A stretch of 64,000 nt of DNA, taken from Tissierella praeacuta_A. Lineage in GTDB: Bacteria > Bacillota > Clostridia > Tissierellales > Tissierellaceae. This document shows, piece by piece, positions 54,407 to 63,519 of this stretch. Every line of letters starts with the position of its first letter. The first letter of the stretch is position 1. The position numbers and the translations under genes were made by a program. Below the pieces are notes generated by a model that did no database searches, had not been told where the DNA came from, and was given only the letters and a program-made list of their open reading frames with translations. The stretch is from contig NZ_JBEBOY010000001.1 in the NCBI RefSeq assembly GCF_040396155.1, positions 62,001-126,000 on the forward strand, read 5' to 3'.

Positions 54407-55255
54407 TTAATATTTCTTAATTCCCATTACTTCATAAATATAATCTATATCCATATTTTCTCTTAATATGGCAGCTAATTTATTTAACTCCTCTTCCATT
54501 TGTTCTTCCGTTTGTGGCTTTGTATTACACTCTTTCTCATAATCCACTAGACTATCTTCATCTACTAACTCCAAATGTGCAAAGGGTATAGTGCCTACTA
54601 CTGGTATATTTAATAATTTTTCAATCATGTCAATACCAGAATCTAAAAGAGATTTATCTCCTCTAAACTTATTTATTATAAGTCCCTTTATTCTCCTTCT
54701 TTCATGTTCCTCTAACAGCATTACAGTACCATAAAGAGAAGCAAAGACCCCTCCCCTATCTATATCTGCAACTAAAATCACTGGGGCATCTGCCATTTCA
54801 GCCATCCCCATATTTACTATATCATTTTCTTTTAGATTTATTTCTGCTGGGCTGCCTGCACCCTCTATAACTACAATATCATTCTCTTTTTCTATTTCAT
54901 TATATATATTAAGAATCATTGGTCTAAGACTACTTTTGTATTTAAAATATTCTACAGCTTCCATATCCTCTTTATCTTCACCTTTAATAACTACCATAGA
55001 CCCCTTATCAGATTTTGGTATAAGTAAGATTGGATTCATACTTGGATTCGGCTCAATTCCTGCAGCTATTGCCTGTAAAGTTTGAGCAGTACTTATCTTA
55101 TAGCCTTCTTTAGTAGTATAATATTTTGATGACATATTTTGAGACTTAAATGGATATACCTTATATCCATCTTCTTTAAATATTCTACACAATCCTGTAC
55201 ACATAAGACTTTTACCTGCTGAAGATGTGGTTCCTTGTACCATAATATTTGCCAT
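54407..55255 (-). CDS. cbiP: Cobyric acid synthase lacking the glutamine amidotransferase domain
   Basis: 282 residues; usual CbiP/CobQ proteins have about 490-510. The synthetase part is well kept: VQGTTSSAGKSLMCTGLCRI (P-loop), VIEGAGSPAEINLKENDIVN and VADIDRGGVFASLYGTVMLL. After PVVGTIPFAHLELVDEDSLV the sequence goes directly to MEEELNKLAAILRENMDIDY and IYEVMG, which resemble the last 30 residues of normal CbiP, so the amidotransferase domain (about 200 residues) is absent by an internal deletion rather than truncation. The usually near-invariant QNMALNS and GRAQ segment is altered (QNMSSKYYTTKEGYKISTAQ). SD GGAGG and the operon position argue for a working gene. Ammonia, or a separate glutaminase, must supply the four amides. 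Confidence 0.9.
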   Translation of the reverse strand: MANIMVQGTTSSAGKSLMCTGLCRIFKEDGYKVYPFKSQNMSSKYYTTKEGYKISTAQTLQAIAAGIEPNPSMNPILLIPKSDKGSMVVIKGEDKEDMEAVEYFKYKSSLRPMILNIYNEIEKENDIVVIEGAGSPAEINLKENDIVNMGMAEMADAPVILVADIDRGGVFASLYGTVMLLEEHERRRIKGLIINKFRGDKSLLDSGIDMIEKLLNIPVVGTIPFAHLELVDEDSLVDYEKECNTKPQTEEQMEEELNKLAAILRENMDIDYIYEVMGIKKY

Positions 55256-55266
55256 ATAATCTCCTC

Positions 55267-56019
55267 CTACCTATATCTTTTTATTTCTTCTCTTAAATTA
55301 TCTACCTTATACTCTAAAGACAATACCGGATTTAAATCATATTTATCTAATATATAATATAAATTCTCTATTTCATCTAAAGCTGGACTTTGGTGTTCAT
55401 CATATAACCCATCATTAGAATGTATATGAATATATACTATATAGTCTTTAAGCTCTCTTATCCATTCTTCCAATGAAGCTTTACCTAGCTTAGCATGTCC
55501 TATGTCTAGATTAATCTTAATATTAGATAAGTTTATGGTTTCTATTAATTCCTTTAACATATCTGGAGTTTCTTCAAATATGTTTTCTAATAATATTGTT
55601 CCTTTATAATCTGGTACTTCCTTTAATATCTTTTCCCAAAATTCTTTACTTTGTATATTATTTAATTCTCTTAAAAATGGTTGGTTTAAATATGGGTTTA
55701 TTTGGCTATGAAATATTAAATAATCCATAGCCAATTCCTTAGCTGCATTTATAGTATATAAATATCTATTATAACTTACTTCCCTAATTAATTTATCTGG
55801 ACTTGAAGGTTTTAAATCTAAAAAAGGTCCATGTAAAGCTTTAATATTATTAAATTCTCGGAATCTTTCTTTATATTGAGCTACTATTTTATTAATCTCA
55901 GATACAGATAAATTAGGTTCTGTTAAATCCTGTATTTCAACGCCCATATTAAGATTATTTAATTCTTCCATATTTAAACTATCAATACTAGAGATAGTCT
56001 TTAATATTTTTTTTTCCAT
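55267..56019 (-). CDS. Sugar-isomerase/AP-endonuclease-2-like TIM-barrel protein, possibly CbiR-like
   Basis: 250 residues with a xylose-isomerase-like (AP_endonuc_2) barrel: ALHGPFLDLKPSSPD, LIFHSQINPYLNQPF, ILLENIFEETPDMLKEL (metal-binding Glu), INLDIGHAKLG (Asp/His), YIHIHSNDGLYDEHQSPALD and VLSLEYKV. Family members hydrolyse or isomerise sugar phosphates. It lies 11 bases upstream of cbiP and in the same operon as cbiB. The cobamide-remodelling hydrolase CbiR, first described in Akkermansia, belongs to this superfamily and gives cobinamide-phosphate, which fits this location. That link is inference from fold and neighbours only. Confidence 0.8.
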   Translation of the reverse strand: MEKKILKTISSIDSLNMEELNNLNMGVEIQDLTEPNLSVSEINKIVAQYKERFREFNNIKALHGPFLDLKPSSPDKLIREVSYNRYLYTINAAKELAMDYLIFHSQINPYLNQPFLRELNNIQSKEFWEKILKEVPDYKGTILLENIFEETPDMLKELIETINLSNIKINLDIGHAKLGKASLEEWIRELKDYIVYIHIHSNDGLYDEHQSPALDEIENLYYILDKYDLNPVLSLEYKVDNLREEIKRYR

Positions 56020-56034
56020 ATATTCACCGTTTCT

Positions 56035-58617
56035 TTAAATTTTTTTCTTCTTTGAATGAATAAGCCATGTGACTTCTATTAACGAAGATGGAAGCAAAAT
56101 GAAATCCTCATAAACTAAGTATCTTCCTTCCCATCTTGGGTCAAATTTGTTTTTATATTTTCTTAATCCATCAAAACTATAAAAATGTTTACCATATTTA
56201 AATACTAAATGAGCCATTCTTTCTTGTATATGGGCATTTTGGGCTATACCAACATTTGAAAGGGGTGCCATTCCTAAATTAAATAATTTATAATTATCTT
56301 CTTTAAACTTTAAGAGTAAATTTAATATTAAAAATGTCATAGTATTACTAGGTACATCTTTTTTAAATCTCATTAAATCAATTGAAACCGAACTATTATC
56401 ATAACTAGGGCTTATTGATGCAAAGGCAATCGTTTCTCCAGTTTCTTCATTCTTTACAATTCCTACTTTAGACTTATTTAAATATTCCCTATTAAACCAT
56501 CCAATGGAAAATCCCATTTCCTCTCTATCATGTAACCACTGGTCAGAAATCTCTCTTAAGGATATGAACAAATCCTCATCTAAAGAGTTCTCATTATACA
56601 TCTCAAAAACAAAACCATCTTTTTCAAATCGTCTAAGGATATTCCTAAAGTCTCTACTCCTAGGACTATTTATATCAAAATTGTCCAACTCTACTAATCC
56701 TGTTTCACCTAATTTGAAAAAATAATATCCATGGTCATGATAAAATGGCAATAGTTTCTCACTAGACTGATAAAAAACTGATTTATATCCATATTCATCT
56801 ATAAAATCCTGAAATTCTGTTAAAGCTTCATTAAAGTATTTTTGTTGCCCAATAGGATCTCCTAAAACTATTGCAAGATTATGGCTTATTTCATATTGAA
56901 TCAATACTTTGTTATCTTTACCCCAGAACAAATGCTTATCCTTTAAAAATATTAGATGGGTTAAAAAATTACCCTCATATTCCTGTAGAAAATGATTTAA
57001 CTTTTCTTCATCAGCACTTTCATATCTAGGATCTTTTGTTATTCTAGTTTTAGTTAATTCATAATAAACAATGAAAATAATTAAAAGTCCATAAGCACTA
57101 ATACCACCAAGAACATTCCACCAGTTAAGTCTTGATATCAATGTCTTAAAATGTTGGGTTTTTATAAAACCCTTCCATATTATATGAGCCATTTTCATAT
57201 ATGCTAAAATTCCTATAAATGCTAATACCATAGTTATAGAAACCTTAAACCAATCAATCGGTAAGCTTTTTCTATAGAAACTTTCCTTAGACATTTTCAA
57301 TATTATTAAAACTAAAAGCAAGAAAATGGTTTCTTCATAATCAAAACCCTTTATTAATGTAAATATGGAACCTAAAAATAATAACCACATAGTTATTCTA
57401 TAGCTTCGTTTTACTTTCATTCTTATTTGTCGAGAAACTGCTATTAATAATATACCTACACATATAGATAATTGACGTGATAATTGTAAGATCGGAAAAG
57501 ATAAAAGTCTTGTGGCTATTCTAACTCGCTCAATTACTCCTGGAACTAATGCAGATAACAATAAAATTACTCCACTTGCTAATATTAATATAGATAGCAA
57601 TAAATTTGTGATAATAGAGGTTTTATTTATAAAATCTTTTATCCTTGATAATTTAATAAATTGAATTAATTTATTATCACTTTTAGATTGTACTACTAAA
57701 GTAAATATAATCCCTACTATTAAAGGTATTATATAATAGAACATCCTATAAAGTATTATAACTGCCAAAACATCCTCAGTTGCCATTCCATAATATTGAA
57801 AACCTAATAATATCATTAAATCAAAGGATCCAACTCCACTTGGTAATAAACTTAAAATCCCAGTTATTGATCCTAAAACAAATATAATAAATACAATAGA
57901 AAAGTTAATACTTTGGTTAAACTGTCTCACAATAGAAAGAAATAGAGTAAAAGCAATACTCCAATCTATAAAAGATAATAATAATAGCTTTGTCCTCAAT
58001 ACAATCCTAGTAGGATTCTTTCCATTTGGCAAACTTTTGTTTATTCTATAGAAGATTTTATCTATAAAAAAGTATATTATGAAATATATTATAAAAATAG
58101 TGATTGCTGCAATAATAAGTCTGTGTTTTTCTATAATCGGAATTATATATTGATATTTAAATAATGCAATAATCATCATAGAAGAAAGACCTATGCCTGT
58201 TGCTGGAATTAATAACAAATTATAATCTATTATATCTTCCTTAGTGTCTGTACTATTTTTGAATAATATAGACCTAATAGAAGCACCAGTTAGACCTCCT
58301 AGACCTGAAATATTATTTATTGTGTTAGCAACAAAAGTAATACTAAATATCGTTATGCCTTTAATATTGAGATTTAAATATTTAACTATTTGAAAATCAT
58401 ATAAGCTCATTGAAGATACTGCTATCATTCCTAGAACAGCAAATATCAATATACGATTTATAGGAAATCCTCTAATTATAGAGATTGTTTTAGCAAAATT
58501 TATGGATCTCAATTCCCTTGCTCCACTGGTAATTACAATCCATATTATAAAAAGCATAAAAATCAGCTTTAAAATCTTTGTTCCATTTTTCTTTAATAAT
58601 AATCTAAACCTTCCCAT
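56035..58617 (-). CDS. mprF: Bifunctional lysylphosphatidylglycerol flippase/synthase (MprF)
   Basis: About 860 residues. The N-terminal 500 residues hold about 14 membrane segments (flippase, with NTINNISGLGGLTGASIRSI and LSLLPSGVGSFDLMILLGFQ); the C-terminal cytosolic DUF2156 domain (about 540-850) has YESADEEKLNHFLQEY, VLIQYEISHNLAIVLGDPIG and YKLFNLGMAPLSNVG. It transfers an aminoacyl group, usually lysine or alanine, from tRNA to phosphatidylglycerol and flips the product, reducing sensitivity to cationic peptides. ATG 58617 with GGAGGGG is favoured over GTG 58635. It heads a minus-strand run continuing into cobalamin genes with 15- and 11-base gaps, an unusual combination. Confidence 0.92.
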   Translation of the reverse strand: MGRFRLLLKKNGTKILKLIFMLFIIWIVITSGARELRSINFAKTISIIRGFPINRILIFAVLGMIAVSSMSLYDFQIVKYLNLNIKGITIFSITFVANTINNISGLGGLTGASIRSILFKNSTDTKEDIIDYNLLLIPATGIGLSSMMIIALFKYQYIIPIIEKHRLIIAAITIFIIYFIIYFFIDKIFYRINKSLPNGKNPTRIVLRTKLLLLSFIDWSIAFTLFLSIVRQFNQSINFSIVFIIFVLGSITGILSLLPSGVGSFDLMILLGFQYYGMATEDVLAVIILYRMFYYIIPLIVGIIFTLVVQSKSDNKLIQFIKLSRIKDFINKTSIITNLLLSILILASGVILLLSALVPGVIERVRIATRLLSFPILQLSRQLSICVGILLIAVSRQIRMKVKRSYRITMWLLFLGSIFTLIKGFDYEETIFLLLVLIILKMSKESFYRKSLPIDWFKVSITMVLAFIGILAYMKMAHIIWKGFIKTQHFKTLISRLNWWNVLGGISAYGLLIIFIVYYELTKTRITKDPRYESADEEKLNHFLQEYEGNFLTHLIFLKDKHLFWGKDNKVLIQYEISHNLAIVLGDPIGQQKYFNEALTEFQDFIDEYGYKSVFYQSSEKLLPFYHDHGYYFFKLGETGLVELDNFDINSPRSRDFRNILRRFEKDGFVFEMYNENSLDEDLFISLREISDQWLHDREEMGFSIGWFNREYLNKSKVGIVKNEETGETIAFASISPSYDNSSVSIDLMRFKKDVPSNTMTFLILNLLLKFKEDNYKLFNLGMAPLSNVGIAQNAHIQERMAHLVFKYGKHFYSFDGLRKYKNKFDPRWEGRYLVYEDFILLPSSLIEVTWLIHSKKKKI

Positions 58618-58789
58618 ATACCCCTCCGTATTCACTTGCTCACTTTTTAATATTCTCTATTATTAAATACTTATTCTGTTTTCACTATATCTTCTATTGC
58701 TCAAGTTTAAGTTAACGTATCTAAATTTATTATATTGAAACTATTCTCATATAAATAATATATTACATGTTTTTTTTAATATTATCAAC

Positions 58790-58829
58790 AATAATAAAAG
58801 CTGACTTCTGTACACATCAGAAATCAGCT
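58790..58829 (-). terminator. Intrinsic terminator after nhaC
   Basis: AGCTGA-TTCTG pairs with CAGAA-TCAGCT with one mismatch and is followed on the minus strand by TTTTATTATTG. Confidence 0.75.
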
Positions 58830-58915
58830 CCTAGCTTTATAAACCTTTTTAATATACTTAAGTTTCATTTTAAAACCTATTAAAACTTGTATTTCTTTTA
58901 TTAAATCCAATATAT

Positions 58916-60337
58916 TTACACGCCTTCCATTTCTAAACCTATTATAGTATCAGGATCGTCTTCTATCTTAGGTAGATTTAATCCTAGATATGCAAATATA
59001 ATAACTATTATAGGAGTTAGATAATTAAAGAATGCATATTTACCATACTCCATTGCTGTAACTCCAAGAATACTATAAAGAAAAGCACCGCAGGTATTCC
59101 AAGGTATAAGAGCAGAAGTAAGTGTTCCAGCACTCTCTAAAGTATTAGACAATACCTTAGGATGTAAACCTTTCTCCCTATATGATTTAGCATACATCCT
59201 GCCTGGTACTACTATTGAAATATACTGTTCAGGCATTGTTGCATTACTAAATATACAGGTGAATATTGTCATAGCCACCAATGAACCTACACGTTTTACC
59301 CTCTTTAATACAGCCCCTACTATAACCTCAAGCTGTCCAGTCTTTTCCATTATGCCACCAAACATCATGGCTATAATCGTAAGGGAAATGGAATACATCA
59401 TACCATTTAATCCTCCAGCAGATAATAACTCATCTATCATCTCAATACCTGTTTCTGATGTAAATCCTTCATATGCTGCAGTCAATAAATCCCCTAAATG
59501 TGCCCCTTGCATAACTACACCAAGGATTCCACCTAATACTATACCAATAGTAATGCCTGGAATAGCAGGTAATTTAAATGCTATGGATACTATTACAGCT
59601 ATAGGAGGTATCAATAATAATGGAGATATATTAAATGAAGAAGCTATTCCCTCTCTAATAGCATTTATGCCTGATACATCAACACCTTCACCACCATATT
59701 TAAACCCCATAACTAAAAATATCACTAAAGTAATACCATATGAAACCAATGTAGTAGGAACCATATTTTTTACATGGGTAAATACATCAGTTCCAGAAAC
59801 TGCAGGTGCTAAATTTGTCGTATCAGATAAAGGTGACATCTTATCTCCAAAATATGCCCCTGAAATAATAGCACCTGCTGCGACAGGAACAGGTATACCT
59901 AGTCCCTTGGCGATTCCTATTAATGCTATACCAATAGTTCCTGCAGTACCCCAGCTAGTGCCTGTAGCTAAGGATGTAATTGAACAAATAATGACAGTTG
60001 CCACTAAGAAAATTCCAGGTTTCAGAATTGCTAATCCATAATAAATCATACTGGGAACTACACCAGATAACAACCACAATCCAATAAGAACACCTATAAT
60101 TGCCAAAATAATAACTGCTTGTAATGCTTGATAGATACCATCAAACATTGCCTTTTCAATTTCATTCCAAGTAAAACCAATTTTCATCGCTATCATTGAT
60201 GCAAATAAAGTTCCTATAAGCATTGGAATATGTGGATTAGCTTCATAAAAATAGATACTAGTCCCCATGACAAGGATTAGGAAAGCAAATGATAGTGATG
60301 CTTCCCATAAGTATGGCTTACGAGCTGTCTTTTTCAA
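58916..60337 (-). CDS. nhaC: Na+/H+ antiporter NhaC family
   Basis: 473 residues with about 12 membrane segments. Family signatures are SLATGTSWGTAGTIGIALIG, GAIISGAYFGDKMSPLSDTT and NATMPEQYISIVVPGRMYA. It exchanges sodium for protons, or in some members malate/lactate for Na+/H+. The start is TTG 60337 with AAGGAGG ten bases before, better than any nearby ATG. It stands alone, ending at a terminator. Confidence 0.92.
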   Translation of the reverse strand: MKKTARKPYLWEASLSFAFLILVMGTSIYFYEANPHIPMLIGTLFASMIAMKIGFTWNEIEKAMFDGIYQALQAVIILAIIGVLIGLWLLSGVVPSMIYYGLAILKPGIFLVATVIICSITSLATGTSWGTAGTIGIALIGIAKGLGIPVPVAAGAIISGAYFGDKMSPLSDTTNLAPAVSGTDVFTHVKNMVPTTLVSYGITLVIFLVMGFKYGGEGVDVSGINAIREGIASSFNISPLLLIPPIAVIVSIAFKLPAIPGITIGIVLGGILGVVMQGAHLGDLLTAAYEGFTSETGIEMIDELLSAGGLNGMMYSISLTIIAMMFGGIMEKTGQLEVIVGAVLKRVKRVGSLVAMTIFTCIFSNATMPEQYISIVVPGRMYAKSYREKGLHPKVLSNTLESAGTLTSALIPWNTCGAFLYSILGVTAMEYGKYAFFNYLTPIIVIIFAYLGLNLPKIEDDPDTIIGLEMEGV

Positions 60338-60645
60338 TTTTATTATCCTCCTTAATTTAATATTTGAAATTTTCTAAATTATAATATAATTTAGAAACCA
60401 TGTCAACGGTTTAGACAAAAGTTTAGGTTTTATGACAAATTTGAATAATACTATATCCCCCTTCTATTTTAGGAATATTCAGATTATTACTATTTTCTAT
60501 ACCAATCTAGCCACCTATACAAATATATAATTTAACATATATCCCAGAAAATGATATCTTGATATTGATTATAATAATGTAAATATTATAAAGTATAAAT
60601 TTAAATTATAAAATATAAATTTAAATAGTTTTGAGGAATAATTTT
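60338..60645. other. Divergent intergenic region between nhaC and an ABC operon
   Basis: Very AT-rich. ATAAATTTAAAT occurs twice in tandem at about 60596-60625. A plausible plus-strand promoter is TTGATT (about 60565) with TATAAA 16 bases on. No gene or clear operator seen. Confidence 0.4.
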
Positions 60646-61692
60646 ATGGAAATTAAACTAGAAAATTTAAATATGAAATTTGGCTCTGTTATTGCAGTCA
60701 ATAACTTGAATTTAGAAATAAATGATGGGGAACTAATATCTATATTAGGGCCTAGCGGATGTGGTAAAAGTACTACTTTATTTTTAATCGCAGGGTTATA
60801 TAAACCTACCTCTGGTAATATTTTCTTTGGCAATCAGAATGTCAATAATATAGAACCAGAGAATCGAGGCATAGGAATGGTGTTTCAAAACTATGCTCTT
60901 TATCCTCATATGTCTGTACTAAAAAATATCTTGTTTCCTTTAAAAATGCAAAGAATAGATAAAAAAACTCGAGAAAAATCAGCTCTGCAAATGGCAGAGT
61001 TAACCAAAATAGGTGATTTACTAAATAGGAAACCATCAGAATTATCAGGTGGACAACAACAGCGAGTTGCTATTGCAAGAGCTTTAGTAAAAAAACCTAA
61101 GATTCTTTTATTAGATGAACCTTTATCCAATTTAGATGCTAGATTACGTATTGAAATGAGAGAGGAAATAAGAAGAATCCAAAAGGAAATAAATATAACA
61201 ACCATTTTTGTTACCCACGATCAGGAAGAAGCCATGAGCATTTCCGATAAGATATTATTAATGAAAGATGGAGTATGTCAACAATATACTACACCTAGAG
61301 AAATGTATACTAATCCAACTAATAAATTTGTAGCTAAATTTTTAGGAAATCCTCCTATTAATTTTATTGAAGGAACTATTTATTCTGATGAAAATAATGT
61401 AACTCTAAATAATAGTGATATTATCATAGATTTATCCAATTATCTTAAGGATAAGAAAATAAATAATAATAAAATTACCCTTGGAATTCGGCCAGAAGAT
61501 TTTATAATCACTACAGAAGATAAGGCTATATTTTCAGCCATAGTTACAAATACACAGATAATGGGAAAAGAAATTTATATTACTGCTAAATTAAATGAAG
61601 ATATAAAAATAACTATGGTTGCTTCTTGGGATCTTAATGTCAATACTGGAGACAAGCTATGTTTAGATATTAAAAATATATATTTTTTCTAA
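60646..61692 (+). CDS. ABC transporter ATPase, MalK/UgpC type
   Basis: About 348 residues. Walker A LGPSGCGKSTTLFLIAGLYK, Q loop MVFQNYALYPHMSV, signature LSGGQQQRVAIARALVKKPK, Walker B ILLLDEPLSNLDARLR and FVTHDQEEAMSISDKILLM; a C-terminal OB-like TOBE region (about 240-348, LGIRPEDFI) marks the carbohydrate CUT1 class. It energises the two permeases that follow. ATG 60646 has GAGGA upstream; a TTG five codons before overlaps it. Confidence 0.94.
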   Translation: MEIKLENLNMKFGSVIAVNNLNLEINDGELISILGPSGCGKSTTLFLIAGLYKPTSGNIFFGNQNVNNIEPENRGIGMVFQNYALYPHMSVLKNILFPLKMQRIDKKTREKSALQMAELTKIGDLLNRKPSELSGGQQQRVAIARALVKKPKILLLDEPLSNLDARLRIEMREEIRRIQKEINITTIFVTHDQEEAMSISDKILLMKDGVCQQYTTPREMYTNPTNKFVAKFLGNPPINFIEGTIYSDENNVTLNNSDIIIDLSNYLKDKKINNNKITLGIRPEDFIITTEDKAIFSAIVTNTQIMGKEIYITAKLNEDIKITMVASWDLNVNTGDKLCLDIKNIYFF

Positions 61693-61709
61693 AATATCCT
61701 TGGAGTTAG

Positions 61710-62615
61710 GTGAAATATTTGAAAAAAATAAAATCTTTGTTTAAAAATAACACAATAAAAGGACTATTATATATATTCCCTGCCATGCTGATTTTAACTT
61801 TATTTAAGATTTATCCTATTATAAAATCATTTAGCATGGCATTTTATACTGACTTCGATTATTTATCAGGAGAAGTATATGAAAGAGGATTTGATAATTT
61901 TCAATACGTGTTAACTGACCCTGATTTTTATCTTGCACTTAAAAATACATTCTTTTTCGTATTAGGTGTAGTTCCATTATCTATAATCATATCTTTAGGA
62001 TTTGCTATTTTATTGAATTCAAAGATAAAATTAGGTAATTTTTTTAGGAGTGTCTATTTTTTACCATTTGTTACTTCCACTGTAGCTTTGTCTATAATTT
62101 GGAGATGGATTTTTAATAAGGACTATGGACTTGCAAACTATTTCATATTACTTCTTGGAGGAAAGAAAATAAATTGGCTAACTAATCCTAAATATACAAT
62201 ACCTATATTAGTCCTTTTTAGTATATGGAAGAGCATGGGATATAAGATAATAATATTTTTAGCTGGTCTACAAAATATCGATAAAAAATATTATCTTGCA
62301 GCTAAAATAGATGGTGCCAGCAGATTAAAGATATTTACTCATATAACATTGCCATTACTTACTCCTACATTATTTTTCGTATCTATTACATCTATAATTG
62401 GAGCTTTTAAAATATTTGATGAAGTTTTTGTACTATACAATACTAGTACAGGACCTCTTAAAAGTGGTTTAACCATTGTATATTATATATTTAATAAATT
62501 CTATAGACATTGGCAATTCTCTATTGCCTCAGCAGCAGCTGTAGTATTATTTATAATAATATTAATATTTACTTTAATCCAGTTAAAGATTAGTAAAATA
62601 AAATCCAATTATTGA
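61710..62615 (+). CDS. ABC sugar-type permease (UgpA/MalF class)
   Basis: 301 residues with six membrane segments (LLYIFPAMLILTLFKIYPII first) and the EAA loop AAKIDGASRLKIFTHITLPL. A CUT1-class permease for oligosaccharides, glycerol-3-phosphate or similar. The start is GTG 61710 or TTG 61719; GGAG and AGGTGA lie before both, so either is possible. It follows the ATPase gene by 17 bases. Confidence 0.93.
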   Translation: MKYLKKIKSLFKNNTIKGLLYIFPAMLILTLFKIYPIIKSFSMAFYTDFDYLSGEVYERGFDNFQYVLTDPDFYLALKNTFFFVLGVVPLSIIISLGFAILLNSKIKLGNFFRSVYFLPFVTSTVALSIIWRWIFNKDYGLANYFILLLGGKKINWLTNPKYTIPILVLFSIWKSMGYKIIIFLAGLQNIDKKYYLAAKIDGASRLKIFTHITLPLLTPTLFFVSITSIIGAFKIFDEVFVLYNTSTGPLKSGLTIVYYIFNKFYRHWQFSIASAAAVVLFIIILIFTLIQLKISKIKSNY

Positions 62616-62619
62616 TAGG

Positions 62620-63450
62620 ATGAGACTGATGAAAAGATTTATATCAAAATCAATTATATATTTATTACTTATTATTGGTGCTATTTTTATATTAGTACCA
62701 TTTATATGGATGTTATCTACATCTTTAAAACAATCCAATGAAGTACTTATAATGCCTCCAAAGTTCATACCTTCAAAGTTAATGTGGGAAAATTACAAAC
62801 TAGCTTTAGAAGCTGCACCTTTTAAGAGGTATTTTTTTAATAGTGTTATAGTTACTATATCTATAACTATTGGAGAATTAATAACTACAATATTGGCAGC
62901 CTATGCATTTTCTAAAATAGACTTTAAAGGAAGAGATATTATATTTACCATATTAGTGGCAACTATGATGGTACCTACTGAAGTCTTAACAATACCTAAT
63001 TTTGTTACATTAAGTAAATTAAATTGGATAAATACATATAAGGCTCTTATAGTACCTTGGTGTGCTAGTATATATACGATTTATTTATTAAAACAACATT
63101 TCATGAGCATACCAAAGGAATTAAATCATGCTGCCAAAATTGACGGATGTACAGACTTTAAATTTTTATGGCTAGTAATGGTTCCACTTGCTACACCTGC
63201 CATAGTAACCCTTATAATACTTAAAGTTATTAGCAGCTGGAATTCCTTTATGTGGCCTCTTATTGTAACTAATTCAACAGAAATGCGAACTCTGCCTGTT
63301 GCTTTATCTGCATTTGTAGATGAAGTAGGAACTGATTATAATATATTGATGGCTGCTACTAATATTATAATACTTCCAATAATCATCCTATATATAAAGC
63401 TTCAAAAATATATAATTTCTGGAGTGTTTAAATCTGAAATAAAAGGTTAA
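62620..63450 (+). CDS. ABC sugar-type permease (UgpE/MalG class)
   Basis: 276 residues with six membrane segments: FILVPFIWMLSTSLKQSNEV near the N-terminus and the EAA loop HAAKIDGCTDFKFLWLVMVP. It pairs with the upstream permease to form the channel. Four bases separate the two genes. ATG 62629 has somewhat better SD spacing (AGGATGAG) than ATG 62620, so the first three residues are uncertain. Confidence 0.93.
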   Translation: MRLMKRFISKSIIYLLLIIGAIFILVPFIWMLSTSLKQSNEVLIMPPKFIPSKLMWENYKLALEAAPFKRYFFNSVIVTISITIGELITTILAAYAFSKIDFKGRDIIFTILVATMMVPTEVLTIPNFVTLSKLNWINTYKALIVPWCASIYTIYLLKQHFMSIPKELNHAAKIDGCTDFKFLWLVMVPLATPAIVTLIILKVISSWNSFMWPLIVTNSTEMRTLPVALSAFVDEVGTDYNILMAATNIIILPIIILYIKLQKYIISGVFKSEIKG

Positions 63451-63519
63451 GATTAAAAAATTTATCTACTCTATATAGATAAATTTAAAAATATTAATAA
63501 TAAAATGGAGGTAGTATGA

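Noticed and set aside
54350..55260. CbiP shortness as a simple frameshift or 3' truncation
   Set aside because: The end of the protein resembles the normal CbiP C-terminal tail and only 55 bases separate it from cbiB, so no residual amidotransferase sequence exists downstream in any frame.
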